Under the pieces are notes generated by a model. That model made no database searches. It was not told the DNA's origin and was given only the letters and a program-made list of their open reading frames with translations. Position numbers and translations under genes: made by a program. DNA of 64,000 bases from Cohnella rhizoplanae (GTDB lineage Bacteria > Bacillota > Bacilli > Paenibacillales > Paenibacillaceae), in assembly GCF_948329515.1 (NCBI RefSeq), contig NZ_CAOJCN010000016.1, positions 1-64,000 on the forward strand, given 5' to 3'. Shown one piece after another: positions 1-9,149 of this stretch (the first letter of the stretch is position 1; every line of letters begins with the position of its first letter).

Positions 1-75
1 ATATAATACTATATATAGATAAATATACAATCCTATTTAGTAAAAAGGATAGGGACAAAGGAGCGGTAAAATACG

Positions 76-1917
76 ATGCTATCTAACAGTTTAGTAGCGG
101 ATCAAAGGCTGGATTGGTGGCAGGAAGCGCGTTTCGGCATGATGATTCATTGGGGGCTGTACAGCGTCCCCGCCGGAAAATGGGATGAACAATATATGGA
201 ATATATTGGCGAGTGGATCATGAGCCGATTCCGAATTCCGATCGAGGAGTACGAGAAGCTGGCGGCCTCCTTCTCGCCCGAAGGCTTCGACGCGGAACGG
301 TGGGTGCTCGCCGCCAAGCGGGCCGGCATGAGATACCTGATCTACACCGCGAAGCATCATGACGGGTTCGCCATGTACCGGTCCGGCGTCGATCCGTACA
401 ATATCGCCGACGCGACGCCGTTCGGCCGCGACGCGCTGGCAGAGCTCGCGGAAGCCTGCGCCAAGCACGGCATGAAGCTGTGTCTCTACTATTCGCAGTC
501 GCTGGACTGGCACGAGCGCGACGCGGCGGATCCGCAGGTGCCTAAGAACAACGGCATGAGCTGGGGCAACGACTGGGATTTTCCCGATCGCGGCGCGAAG
601 CGGTTCGAGCGTTACTTCGAGAAAAAAGTGAAGCCTCAGTTAACCGAGCTGTTGACGGGTTACGGGCCGATTCATATCGTCTGGTTCGACACGCCTTTCG
701 AGATCACCCGCGCGCAGTGCGAGGAGCTGTACGCGCTCGTCCGCAGCCTGCAGCCGGACTGCATCATGAATTCGCGTCTAGGCAACGGGCTTGGGGATTA
801 CGGCAGCCTCGGAGATAACGAGGTACCCGCCGGCGTTCTGGACGGATATTGGGAGGTCCCCGCGACCCTGAACGACACCTGGGGCTATAAGGCGCAGGAC
901 ACGCTGTGGAAAAGCGCGGCGGACGTCGTCGGCCTGCTGACGAGCCTGGCCGGCAAAGGCTGCAACTACGTGTTAAATATCGGCCCGAGAGCCGACGGCC
1001 GCTTCCCGGAGGCAAGCGAGCATGTTCTCGAAGAAATCGGAGACTGGATGGCGGTGCACGGCGAAGCGGTGCACGGCACCTTGCATACGCCGTTCGCGCA
1101 TGACCTCGCGTGGGGTCCGGTAACGACGAAGCCTGGCAGACTGTACCTGCACCTGCACCGCTGGCCCGACGACGATGCGATCGCATTGAACGGCCTGCGC
1201 TCCGCGATCCATCGGGCGTACCTGCTGTCCCGGCCCGAGGAGTCTTGCGCCTTCGAGCAGGAGGAGAGCGCGGTGCTCGGCCGTTATACCGCGAGCATCC
1301 GCCTGCCCGCGCGACGGGAGCGCGAGCTGTTGCCGGTGCTCGCCCTGGAACTTGCGGCGGGTCCCGATGTCGTCCCCGGACTCATCCAGCAGGCCGACGG
1401 CACCGTCCTGCTGCCGGCTAATCGCGCGGAGCTCCACCTGTGCGCAGGAGCCGGGAGCGGCGCGACCCGCGGCGAGGGACGGATCGCCACCGACGGCGCC
1501 GTCACGGCGGCTGCCGAGCCGCCGTCAGTGACCAAGGTTGGCGTCGTGAAAAACTGGTATAGCGAGCTGGATTGGCTGTCCTGGACCTTTGAGGCTTACG
1601 AGTCCGGCGCGTATGAGGTCCAAGTCACAACCTCTGGCTTATACCACAAAAACGCCTGGAAGGGCGGTCATCGCATTCGCGTCGCCGTAGGCGAGCAGGA
1701 GACGCGCGCGGAGATCCGTCAGGACGAGACCGTGACGAACGCGGCGACGCATTATTATCGGCAAGCCGTCTCCCGCTGCGGCAGCATTCGTCTGGACCGG
1801 ACAGGACGGCACCAGCTCCGTCTCACCGCCGACGAGATCAAGTTCAACGATCACATCGGCCTGGCGCTCGTTCAGGTTCGGCTCGTTCCCGTTGAGAATT
1901 CATCCGTCGTATCATAA
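76..1917 (+). CDS. GH29 alpha-L-fucosidase
   Basis: A 613-residue protein with the GH29 TIM-barrel at residues ~10-330. The family motif TAKHHDGF lies at 91-98, and the nucleophile is probably Asp205 in HIVWFDTP. The C-terminal ~250 residues look like the beta-sandwich found in many GH29 enzymes. It should release terminal L-fucose with retention. No signal peptide is visible, so it probably acts in the cytoplasm on imported oligosaccharides. AAGGAG at 57-62 is somewhat far from the ATG. It precedes a mutarotase-fold gene that has its own promoter. The acid/base residue could not be placed by eye. Confidence 0.93.
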   Translation: MLSNSLVADQRLDWWQEARFGMMIHWGLYSVPAGKWDEQYMEYIGEWIMSRFRIPIEEYEKLAASFSPEGFDAERWVLAAKRAGMRYLIYTAKHHDGFAMYRSGVDPYNIADATPFGRDALAELAEACAKHGMKLCLYYSQSLDWHERDAADPQVPKNNGMSWGNDWDFPDRGAKRFERYFEKKVKPQLTELLTGYGPIHIVWFDTPFEITRAQCEELYALVRSLQPDCIMNSRLGNGLGDYGSLGDNEVPAGVLDGYWEVPATLNDTWGYKAQDTLWKSAADVVGLLTSLAGKGCNYVLNIGPRADGRFPEASEHVLEEIGDWMAVHGEAVHGTLHTPFAHDLAWGPVTTKPGRLYLHLHRWPDDDAIALNGLRSAIHRAYLLSRPEESCAFEQEESAVLGRYTASIRLPARRERELLPVLALELAAGPDVVPGLIQQADGTVLLPANRAELHLCAGAGSGATRGEGRIATDGAVTAAAEPPSVTKVGVVKNWYSELDWLSWTFEAYESGAYEVQVTTSGLYHKNAWKGGHRIRVAVGEQETRAEIRQDETVTNAATHYYRQAVSRCGSIRLDRTGRHQLRLTADEIKFNDHIGLALVQVRLVPVENSSVVS

Positions 1918-1964
1918 GCCTCCATTTTCCCTACGGGCTTCCGCTCAAAACGACCGGACTATTC

Positions 1965-2018
1965 TCCATGAATAACCGATTTTCGTGAATTGGCAAGAGG
2001 CGCCTCCTTGTGTACAGT
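1965..2018 (+). promoter_or_regulatory. Promoter and upstream element shared with the DUF5107-TPR gene
   Basis: TTGGCA at 1990-1995, a 17-bp spacer and TACAGT at 2013-2018 form a sigma-A-like promoter for the gene at 2077. The bases from about 1965 to 2020, including CCGATTTTCGTGAA just upstream of the -35, match the block at 5702-5757 at most positions. The match suggests one activator controls both genes; the AraC protein at 4765-5652 is the best candidate. Confidence 0.65.
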
Positions 2019-2076
2019 TATCCTGATGCCTTGTTTATCGTACGAGCCATAAGGAGAGACGAATGGAGGGACTTCC

Positions 2077-3081
2077 TTGACTGAGAATCCGATGGGCGCC
2101 GCCCAGGATCGCGACAGGAGCCGGTCAAACTTCAGCGCGCTAGCGCTCAAACGGAACGGGAGATACAAAAACCGCGACTCGATCGTCCTGGAGACGGACA
2201 GTGTCCGGGTTGAACTGATCCCGGGGCTCGGCGGCAAAATCGTTTCCCTGCGCTACAAACCGACAGGCAAGGAATGGCTTGTCGAAGCCGACCTGCACGA
2301 GCTGCCGCAGCCGGCATACGGCTCTTCCTTCGGCGACGCGGACATGAGCGGCTGGGACGAATGCTTTCCGACGATCGGGACCTGCGCGGCGGATGCCGAA
2401 GGGAAGGTACTGCTTCCCGACCACGGCGAGGTCTGGCCGCTGGCCTGGGACGAAGCCTTCGACGAAGGCAGCGTCGTCTGCTCGGTCAACGGGGTGGCGA
2501 TGCCTTACAGGCTGAGCCGCACCCTCAGCTTCGCGGCGGACGATACGCTGCGGATGGATTATATCGCTGAGAATCTGGGCGACGAACCGCTACCGTTCCT
2601 CTGGGTGCCGCATCCGCAGTTCGCGGTGTCGGAGCCCACGCGCGTCGAGCTCCCGCCATCGGTCCAAGACATGCTGTGCGTGTACGGCGGCGCCTCAAGG
2701 CAAGAAGGCGTCACGTATCCGTGGGCGGGGGAAGCGGTCATCGGGACGGAGCAGACGGGCGACGGACGCAAGTATTACGCGCCAGGCCCGGTAGCAGAAG
2801 GCTGGTGCGGCCTGACCTGCGAACGAAGCGGAGACTGGTTGCGGATGGAAGTCGATCCCGAGCGCGTCCCTTATCTCGGGATATGGGTCGACGAAGGAAT
2901 GTACAACATCCGCAATGCCATCGCGTTGGAGCCCTCCATCGGTTACTATGACGTACTGGACAGGGCGATAGCCAATGGCACGGCGCGAATCGTACCGCCC
3001 CGTGGATCCTGCGCGTGGTCGCTGTCCGTTCGTCTGGGCAACCAGGCGTCCGGCGCCGGTTCGGCGACCGAGCAGACTTAA
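2077..3081 (+). CDS. Galactose-mutarotase-fold (aldose-epimerase-like) protein
   Basis: A 334-residue protein of the carbohydrate-binding mutarotase superfamily, with VELIPGLGGKIVSLRY near residue 47 and WDECFPTIG near 90. Such proteins interconvert sugar anomers or bind sugars; the exact substrate cannot be read. The TTG start is preceded by GGAGGG at 2065-2070. No signal peptide is seen. Its promoter block is nearly the same as that of the DUF5107 protein at 5787, which has a related beta-sandwich fold, so the two probably form one regulon. It may be catalytically inactive. Confidence 0.75.
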   Translation: MTENPMGAAQDRDRSRSNFSALALKRNGRYKNRDSIVLETDSVRVELIPGLGGKIVSLRYKPTGKEWLVEADLHELPQPAYGSSFGDADMSGWDECFPTIGTCAADAEGKVLLPDHGEVWPLAWDEAFDEGSVVCSVNGVAMPYRLSRTLSFAADDTLRMDYIAENLGDEPLPFLWVPHPQFAVSEPTRVELPPSVQDMLCVYGGASRQEGVTYPWAGEAVIGTEQTGDGRKYYAPGPVAEGWCGLTCERSGDWLRMEVDPERVPYLGIWVDEGMYNIRNAIALEPSIGYYDVLDRAIANGTARIVPPRGSCAWSLSVRLGNQASGAGSATEQT

Positions 3082-3102
3082 TCGGTCAATATTCTCATTG
3101 CA

Positions 3103-3134
3103 GGTCGCCGGCTATTTGCCGGCGGCCTCTTTTA
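3103..3134 (+). terminator. Intrinsic terminator after the mutarotase-fold gene
   Basis: GGTCGCCGGC (3103-3112) pairs with GCCGGCGGCC (3118-3127) around a TATTT loop, with one G-U wobble, followed by a T-rich tract. Confidence 0.8.
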
Positions 3135-3153
3135 CGGGCAGGGAACGCGACTA

Positions 3154-3195
3154 CCATTTTTCGCGTTTTAACGATATCCCTTTCAGTCAGGATGA
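3154..3195 (-). repeat. Dispersed intergenic repeat, copy A
   Basis: Read on the minus strand, this contains TCCTGACTGAAAGGG followed by ATATCGTTAAAACG and a run of A. It matches 4662-4703 and 60760-60799 at most of ~36 positions. It is inverted relative to copy B; together they flank the transposase remnant. Confidence 0.6.
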
Positions 3196-3400
3196 CGGGG
3201 GGATGATGCCCATAACGCTTACACGACTAAAAACTGCACAACCAACAACAAGGCCGAGCCTGCACTTCCAGGTCCTGTTCAGCCAAATTATGCATGGCAA
3301 ATAGCGCTTGGAAAACAACGGTCTATCCAGCGCAGCTGCCTTTGCTCCCATGACAGTCCTTTACTGTTTACGCGGGATGGCCGTCGCTGATGTTATAGTG

Positions 3401-4344
3401 CTACCCGATCCGTTGCTCGCTACGTGCAGGACGTCTATATACCCAACGGATCGGCCGGATGCCGGAGCGAGCGCCCACCAATCCTCGATAGGTAATCGTC
3501 TCCGTCGTACCGCAGCTTGCGATGAGTTCAGCCAGCATATCGTGGCGACACACGCGGCGGAAGCAGAACTCGTTGAGGTATGCCTGCAGGTGCTTCGGAC
3601 CGATGCCGCCGAACGTGCGGGCCACCCAGCGCACGGCCTCGCGCCAGGCGATATGCGCGGCGGACCGCCCCCGATGGCCGCGCTCGAGGTATCGGCATGT
3701 CCGGTGGCTTCGCCGCCGGCGACATGTTTTTGCGCAAAACGTTCCATCGATTCCTCGCCGCCGGCTCCGCCGCGAATCGCCGGACGGTCGCCTTCGGGAC
3801 CGTCGACGGCCTTCATTTTCACATGAACGATCTCTCCTGCTCCATCGAGCGAGACGCCGACCACGACTGGCTGCGGCCTCAGCTCCCCCTGCACGATTAA
3901 ACTGCTAAAGTAGCGATGGTATTCGTAACCGTAATAATCGCCGAGCAATTGAAGGTCGCCCTCGAGCGGCCGCATGCGGTCCCACTCCCCGATCGCGTGG
4001 CGCAGCTTGTGATTGATCAGCCAAGCCGTCTTGTACGTCACCCGGATCAACTCGGCCAGCTGCTTGGCGCTAATACCGATCTGCATCAAGAACATCGCCT
4101 GAAACCACTTAGTTAGCGGCGTGCGCGTACCCTCGAGCGCCGTCCCTGCCGTGAGGGAAGTCTGATGGGCGCAGGAGCGGCACTCGAACAGATGGCGTCC
4201 GCGGGACGACACCTTGTAATAATGAGGATGCGCGCAGCAGGGACAACGAAACCCGTCCGGCCACTTGGCGGCGAACAGAGCGCCCGCGCAGTCTTCTTCG
4301 CTATAGGCCGGCACAGCGTCATAGATCGAGAAGCGGCTGGGCAT
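3401..4344 (-). pseudogene. IS1595/ISXO2-like transposase remnant, frameshifted
   Basis: The N-terminal frame from ATG 4344 encodes a zinc-ribbon (CPCCAHPHYYKV, then FECRSCAHQTSL) and the helical region typical of IS1595 transposases. The frame stays recognisable to about FAQKHVAGG (near 3720-3740). The family C-terminus (RYLERGHRG, RWVARTFGGIGPKHLQAYLNEF) continues in another frame down to about 3401. The segment expected to hold the middle DDE aspartate (TDG-like) is missing at the junction. One frame runs on artificially to 3361. The gene is almost certainly inactive. Confidence 0.8.
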
Positions 4345-4504
4345 TGCAATCCCTCCGATAGGAACATTTGTTCTTATATTAACATAAAGTGGTTTAAAAT
4401 GCACGTTCTTTTGAGGCAAAAATCAGTCATGGAATTGACCTTGCTCAAGGGGATAGGGAGGGCATCCGGCCGAACGAATGAATGGAGGTAGCAGGCAGGG
4501 AGAG

Positions 4505-4634
4505 GGTAGGAAGCAGGTAGGAAGCAGGTAGGAAGCAAGCAGGAAGCAGGTAGGAAGCAGGTAGAGTGCAAGTAGAGAGCAGGTAGAGAGCAGGTAGGGA
4601 GCAGTTAGGGAGCAAGCAAGGGCAGGCAGGAAGT
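4505..4634. repeat. 11-bp tandem array (GGTAGGAAGCA)
   Basis: About 11 consecutive units with starts at 4505, 4516, 4527, 4538, 4549, 4560, 4571, 4582, 4593, 4604 and 4615. Units vary as GGTAGGAAGCA, GGTAGAGAGCA and GGTAGGGAGCA. It lies in the ~420-bp gap between the transposase remnant and the 3' end of the AraC gene. No gene is supported in that gap. Confidence 0.9.
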
Positions 4635-4661
4635 TAGAAAAGGACTGGGCGGCCTAGCGAG

Positions 4662-4703
4662 GTTTCCTGATTGAAGGGGATATTGTTAAAACGGGAAAAA
4701 ATC
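4662..4703 (+). repeat. Dispersed intergenic repeat, copy B
   Basis: TCCTGATTGAAGGGG followed by ATATTGTTAAAACGGGAAAAA. It matches copies A and C and lies downstream of the AraC stop codon at 4765. Confidence 0.6.
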
Positions 4704-4764
4704 GAATGTTCCCTCAAGCAAGATTCCAAAAAAATCCAATATGCAGCCATTCGAAAATAAGCGG

Positions 4765-5652
4765 TTACCCTTTAGGCACGCTGCGATATTCGGAGGGAGA
4801 GACGCCCATCAGCTTTTTGAACATGCGGGAAAAGTAATAAGGATCGGCGAAGCCGACGTCGGCGGCGATTTCTTTAATAGACATGCCGGTTAGGCTTAAC
4901 AGCTGTCCGGCTCTCTGCATTTTAAGGCGCAAATAGTAATCTATCGGGGGAAATCCGGTCTCCTGCTTAAATAAGTAGATCAGATGCTGCCGGGACAAGC
5001 CTGTATGCGCGGCCAGCCGCGGCAACGTGATGGTGGCGTGCAGGTGATCGTTCATATAACGAGTCGCCCGCTCGAGGTCTTCTTCGCGCTTGCGATGGCG
5101 GGAGGTGCCGCCTGTGCCGAGACCGATCGCGCCGAGCAGCTGGCCGAGCGTCTGGGAGACGTGGACCTGAACGGGCAGCGAGTAGGGCTTGTCGGCCAAT
5201 AAGCCGTAACAGCGCTCGAAGCTCTCCAGAAAATGAGCTTGCAAGCCGATCGGCACGGTGACGGGTACGCCGCCGAGATTGTATAGGCGAAGAAGCGCCG
5301 CTGCCTGCTCGCCCCGCAGGTGAAACCAGTAGATGCTCCAGGGTTTATCCTCGGAAGCGCCGTATCGATGAGGGGTGCCGGCAGGGACGACCGCGAGCTG
5401 CCGCTCCGACAGGGGAGACATTTTGCCATCCTGCTCGACCCAGCCCGCGCCTTCGGCGCAGTAGATGACGATGTGCGCGTCACAGCCGTCGGACCGCTCC
5501 CGATAGTGATGCCGGGCATGGGGGAAGTAGCCGATGTCGCTTACGTAGAGATTCCGCGTCAGCTCGAAGGCGGCGAGCTCCTCCGCGAGATATTCGGGCG
5601 CCACGAACAGCTTCTCCTCCGGAAAGCCCTCCTTCTTCTGAATGGTATCCAT
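4765..5652 (-). CDS. AraC-family regulator with N-terminal cupin
   Basis: A 295-residue regulator. An N-terminal cupin-like sugar-sensing domain (residues ~40-170, including VVPAGTPHRYGA) precedes two AraC helix-turn-helix motifs: ITLPRLAAHTGLSRQHLIYLFK and MSIKEIAADVGFADPYYFSRMFKK. The last ends in the family signature GVSPSEYR. It is divergent from the DUF5107-TPR gene. The intervening 134 bp carry two direct repeats 21 bp apart and a promoter block shared with the gene at 2077, so it probably activates both. The ligand is unknown. Confidence 0.92.
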   Translation of the reverse strand: MDTIQKKEGFPEEKLFVAPEYLAEELAAFELTRNLYVSDIGYFPHARHHYRERSDGCDAHIVIYCAEGAGWVEQDGKMSPLSERQLAVVPAGTPHRYGASEDKPWSIYWFHLRGEQAAALLRLYNLGGVPVTVPIGLQAHFLESFERCYGLLADKPYSLPVQVHVSQTLGQLLGAIGLGTGGTSRHRKREEDLERATRYMNDHLHATITLPRLAAHTGLSRQHLIYLFKQETGFPPIDYYLRLKMQRAGQLLSLTGMSIKEIAADVGFADPYYFSRMFKKLMGVSPSEYRSVPKG

Positions 5653-5687
5653 ATCAGCGCCCTCTTCCGTATAGAGTCTCCGAATCG

Positions 5688-5720
5688 CATAATCCGCATA
5701 TCCTCCATCATAATCCGAAT
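5688..5720. promoter_or_regulatory. Candidate AraC operator: two direct repeats 21 bp apart
   Basis: CATAATCCGCAT starts at 5688 and CATAATCCGAAT at 5709. A 21-bp spacing is two helical turns, the usual geometry of AraC-family half-sites. The second copy ends nine bases upstream of the -35 TTGGCG at 5729. Confidence 0.55.
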
Positions 5721-5728
5721 TCCGTGAA

Positions 5729-5757
5729 TTGGCGAGAGGGGCGGCCTATCGTACATT
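5729..5757 (+). promoter_or_regulatory. Promoter of the DUF5107-TPR gene
   Basis: TTGGCG (5729-5734), a 17-bp spacer and TACATT (5752-5757). Sequence and spacing match the promoter at 1990-2018, including GTGAATTGGC and the AGAGG at the start of the spacer. Confidence 0.6.
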
Positions 5758-5786
5758 TAAGCTATTAATCGGAGGAGGGATTCATC

Positions 5787-8700
5787 TTGGCACAACAAGC
5801 GGCGCCAGTCGGGGCGAAGGCCGTGCGGGTATGGGAAGAGGACGTCTCCATCCCGACCTACGGGATCGGCGCGCCTGACCGGAACCCGATGTTCTTGGAG
5901 AAACGGGTATACCAGGGGAGCTCGGGACGGGTCTACCCGCATCCGGTCATCGACAAGATCGAGGACGATAAGAAGCCGCAGAACTACCGGCTGGCGATAT
6001 TGGAGAACGAATACGTGCGCATCGAAATCATGCCGGAGCTCGGCGGCCGCATTTACCGCGCGCTCGACAAGACGAACGACTACGACTTCGTTTACTACAA
6101 CCGGGTCATCAAGCCTGCGCTCGTGGGACTGGCCGGACCGTGGATCTCCGGGGGCATCGAGTTCAACTGGCCGCAGCATCACCGTCCAAACACGTACGGT
6201 CCGGTCGAGTATAAGCTCGAGACGCGCGAGGACGGCGCCGCGACCGTATGGGTAAGCGAGATCGACCGCATGTACGGCACGAAGGTGACGGCGGGCTTCA
6301 CGCTGCATCCGGGAAAGGCGTATTTGGAGATCTCGGCGCAGCTGTACAACCGCACGCCGGAGCCGCAGACGTTCCTATGGTGGGCGAACCCTGCGGTTGC
6401 CGTCAACGACCATACCCAGTCCGTCTTCCCGCCGGACGTGACGGCCGTGTTCGACCACGGCAAGCGCGACGTGTCGCGGTTTCCGATCGCGACGGGCACG
6501 TACTACAAGATGGATTACTCCGCGGGCGTCGACATTTCCCGTTACCGCAACATTCCGGTGCCGACCTCCTATATGGCGTACAAATCGGACTATAACTTCG
6601 TAGGCGGCTACGACCATGGCGTCCAGGCCGGCCTGCTGCATGTGGCCAACCACCATGTCTCGCCGGGCAAAAAGCAGTGGACCTGGGGCAACGGCGAATT
6701 CGGGCAGGCCTGGGACCGCAACCTGACGGACGAGGACGGGCCGTACATCGAGCTCATGACCGGCGTCTATACGGATAACCAGCCCGACTTCACGTGGCTC
6801 GCGCCATACGAGGAGAAGTCGTTCACGCAGTACTTCATGCCTTACAAGAATATCGGGGTCGTCAAGAACGCCTCCGTGGACGCGGCCGTGAATCTCGAGA
6901 TCGACGATGCGGCGCGCGAAGCCACCGTACAGGCATATGCGACCTCCGTATTCGAAGGTGCCGTCATCGAGCTGCGGGGCAGGAGTCGCATTTACTTGAG
7001 AGAGACGGTCTCGCTGTCGCCGACCTCGACGTTCAAGTCGGTCGTGACGCTGGACGAAGGCGATCTGGCGCACGATCTGACCGTATCGATCGCGAGCGCG
7101 GAGGGACGCGTCCTGATCGCGTACCGTCCGGCCGCGCCTTCGATCGAGGACGTGCCGGAGGCCGCCAAGCCGCTGCCGGAGCCGCAGGAGCTGCGTACCA
7201 ACGAGCAGCTGTACCTGGCCGGTCTGCATCTGGAGCAGTATCGTCACGCGACGTTCGAGCCCGAGGCTTATTATGCAGAGGGCCTGAAGCGGGACCCGTC
7301 CGACATTCGCATCAATGTCGCTTACGGCACGCTGCTTCTGCGGCGCGGCAGGTTCGCCGAGGCGGAAGCGCACTTCAGGGCGGCGGTCAAGTCGCTGACC
7401 TGGCGCAACCCGAATCCATATGACGGCGAGGCGCTGTATCAGCTCGGCTTTGCGCTGAAGCTGCAGGGCAAGGACAAAGAGGCGTTCGCCGCGCTGTACA
7501 AGTCGACCTGGTCGGCCGCCTGGCAGGACGCCGGCTACTTCACGCTCGCGCAGATCGCGGCTTCGAAGGGCGCCTACGGCGAGGCGCTGGAGCTGGCGGA
7601 GCGCTCGATCGTCCGCAATGCGCGCAACTACAAGGCGCGCCATCTGAAGGCGGCGCTGCTGCGCCGGCTCGGACGCATCGCGGAGGCCTTGGCTTATGCC
7701 GACGAGACGCTGGCGATCGACGTGGCGGACTTCGGCGCCGCCAACGAGCGCGTCCTGGCGCTCGCCGAAGCCGGCGACGCGGCCGAGTCTGCGGCGGCGC
7801 GCGGGGAATTGCTGCGCCTCATGCGCGGGGACGCGCACAACTACCTAAGCCTGGCCGCGGACTATGCCTCCGCGGGCTTGCACGAGGAGGCGATCGCCGT
7901 GCTCCGCCGGATCGCGCCGGAGGCTTCGGCCGAGGCCTACCCGATGGTCCACTATACGCTCGGCTACCTGTACGAGGCGGCCGGAGACGCGGATCAGGCC
8001 AAGCTCTTCCGCGAAGCGGGGCGCGCGTCGAATCCCGACTACTGCTTCCCGAACAGTCTGTTCGACCTGCTCGTGCTCGAGAGCGCGGTACGCGCCGACG
8101 CGGCGGACGACAAGGCGAATTACTACCTGGGCAACTGGCTCTACGACAAGCGGCGCCACCAGGACGCCGTCGCGGCCTGGGAGGCCTCGCGCGCGGCGAA
8201 CGGCGGCTTCGCGACGGTCCACCGCAATCTCGCGCTCGCGTACTTCAACAAGCTCGGCGACGCGGACCGCGCGCTGGCCTCGCTGGAGAGCGCGTACGCC
8301 CTGCGCGAGGACGATGCCCGGGTGCTCTACGAGCTCGACCAGCTGTACAAAAAGCTGGGCTACGACCCCGAGCGGCGGTTCGAGGCGCTGGCCGCCCGCA
8401 AGCCGCTCGTCGACAAGCGCGACGACCTCTACCTCGAGTATGTGACCTTGCTGAACGCGATGGGCCGTCATGCCGAGGCGCTGCAAGCGCTGGCGGCGCG
8501 CCAGTTCCACCCGTGGGAGGGCGGCGAAGGCAAAGCGACGGGCCAGCACGTGCTGGCGCATGTCGAGTCGGCGAAGCTGGATCTCGCCGCCGGCCGCTAC
8601 GAGGCGGCCGCGGCCCATCTGCAGTCGGCGCTCGTCTACCCGGACAATCTCGGGGAGGGCAAGCTAGAAGGCGCGCAGGAGAACAACGTCTATTACTATC

Positions 8701-9140
8701 TAGGTCTCGCCTATGAGGGCCTGGGACGCGCGGACCTGGCCGAAGAGAGCTTCCGGCGTGCTTCGCAGGGACTGGAGGAGCCGGCCAGCGCGATGTACTA
8801 CAACGACCAGCCGCCGGACATGATTTTCTACCAGGGCCTGGCGTGGCGCAAGCTCGGCGTCGACAAGGAAGCGAAGCGCCGCTTCAACAAGCTGATCGAC
8901 TATGCCGAGCGGCATCTGAACGACGACGTGAAGTTCGATTACTTTGCCGTGTCGCTACCGGACTTCCTCGTCTTCGAGGACGATCTGAATAAGCGCAACC
9001 GGATTCACTGCCGATACATGAGAGGCCTCGGCCTGCTCGGACTCGGACGGGAGGACGAGGCGAAGGAAGAGCTGCAGGCGGCGCTGGCGCTGGAGACGAA
9101 TCATACGGGGGCGCGGGTCCACCTGGCTTTGATCGGGTAA
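5787..9140 (+). CDS. DUF5107 domain plus TPR-repeat protein
   Basis: A 1117-residue protein. The N-terminal ~380 residues are the DUF5107 beta-sandwich, of the mutarotase-like superfamily: EIMPELGGRIYRALD near 75, GGIEFNWPQHHRP near 120, then WWANPAVAVND. Residues ~470-1117 form many tetratricopeptide repeats with Ala/Glu-rich helices and spaced Tyr/Leu/Pro positions. The TTG start has GGAGGAGGGA at 5771-5780. No signal peptide is visible. Such proteins accompany glycan-use genes, but the function is unproven. A role in carbohydrate binding or processing is inferred from the fold, the divergent AraC gene and the promoter shared with a mutarotase-fold gene. Confidence 0.85.
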   Translation: MAQQAAPVGAKAVRVWEEDVSIPTYGIGAPDRNPMFLEKRVYQGSSGRVYPHPVIDKIEDDKKPQNYRLAILENEYVRIEIMPELGGRIYRALDKTNDYDFVYYNRVIKPALVGLAGPWISGGIEFNWPQHHRPNTYGPVEYKLETREDGAATVWVSEIDRMYGTKVTAGFTLHPGKAYLEISAQLYNRTPEPQTFLWWANPAVAVNDHTQSVFPPDVTAVFDHGKRDVSRFPIATGTYYKMDYSAGVDISRYRNIPVPTSYMAYKSDYNFVGGYDHGVQAGLLHVANHHVSPGKKQWTWGNGEFGQAWDRNLTDEDGPYIELMTGVYTDNQPDFTWLAPYEEKSFTQYFMPYKNIGVVKNASVDAAVNLEIDDAAREATVQAYATSVFEGAVIELRGRSRIYLRETVSLSPTSTFKSVVTLDEGDLAHDLTVSIASAEGRVLIAYRPAAPSIEDVPEAAKPLPEPQELRTNEQLYLAGLHLEQYRHATFEPEAYYAEGLKRDPSDIRINVAYGTLLLRRGRFAEAEAHFRAAVKSLTWRNPNPYDGEALYQLGFALKLQGKDKEAFAALYKSTWSAAWQDAGYFTLAQIAASKGAYGEALELAERSIVRNARNYKARHLKAALLRRLGRIAEALAYADETLAIDVADFGAANERVLALAEAGDAAESAAARGELLRLMRGDAHNYLSLAADYASAGLHEEAIAVLRRIAPEASAEAYPMVHYTLGYLYEAAGDADQAKLFREAGRASNPDYCFPNSLFDLLVLESAVRADAADDKANYYLGNWLYDKRRHQDAVAAWEASRAANGGFATVHRNLALAYFNKLGDADRALASLESAYALREDDARVLYELDQLYKKLGYDPERRFEALAARKPLVDKRDDLYLEYVTLLNAMGRHAEALQALAARQFHPWEGGEGKATGQHVLAHVESAKLDLAAGRYEAAAAHLQSALVYPDNLGEGKLEGAQENNVYYYLGLAYEGLGRADLAEESFRRASQGLEEPASAMYYNDQPPDMIFYQGLAWRKLGVDKEAKRRFNKLIDYAERHLNDDVKFDYFAVSLPDFLVFEDDLNKRNRIHCRYMRGLGLLGLGREDEAKEELQAALALETNHTGARVHLALIG

Positions 9141-9149
9141 CTTTGGGGA

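Noticed and set aside
3208-3221. Possible cre site near CATAACGCTTACAC
   Set aside because: No gene start nearby and two outer mismatches.
3154-4703. Copies A and B as terminal inverted repeats of the IS1595 element
   Set aside because: They lie 200-320 bp outside the transposase and copy C is solitary 56 kb away; kept as a dispersed repeat instead.
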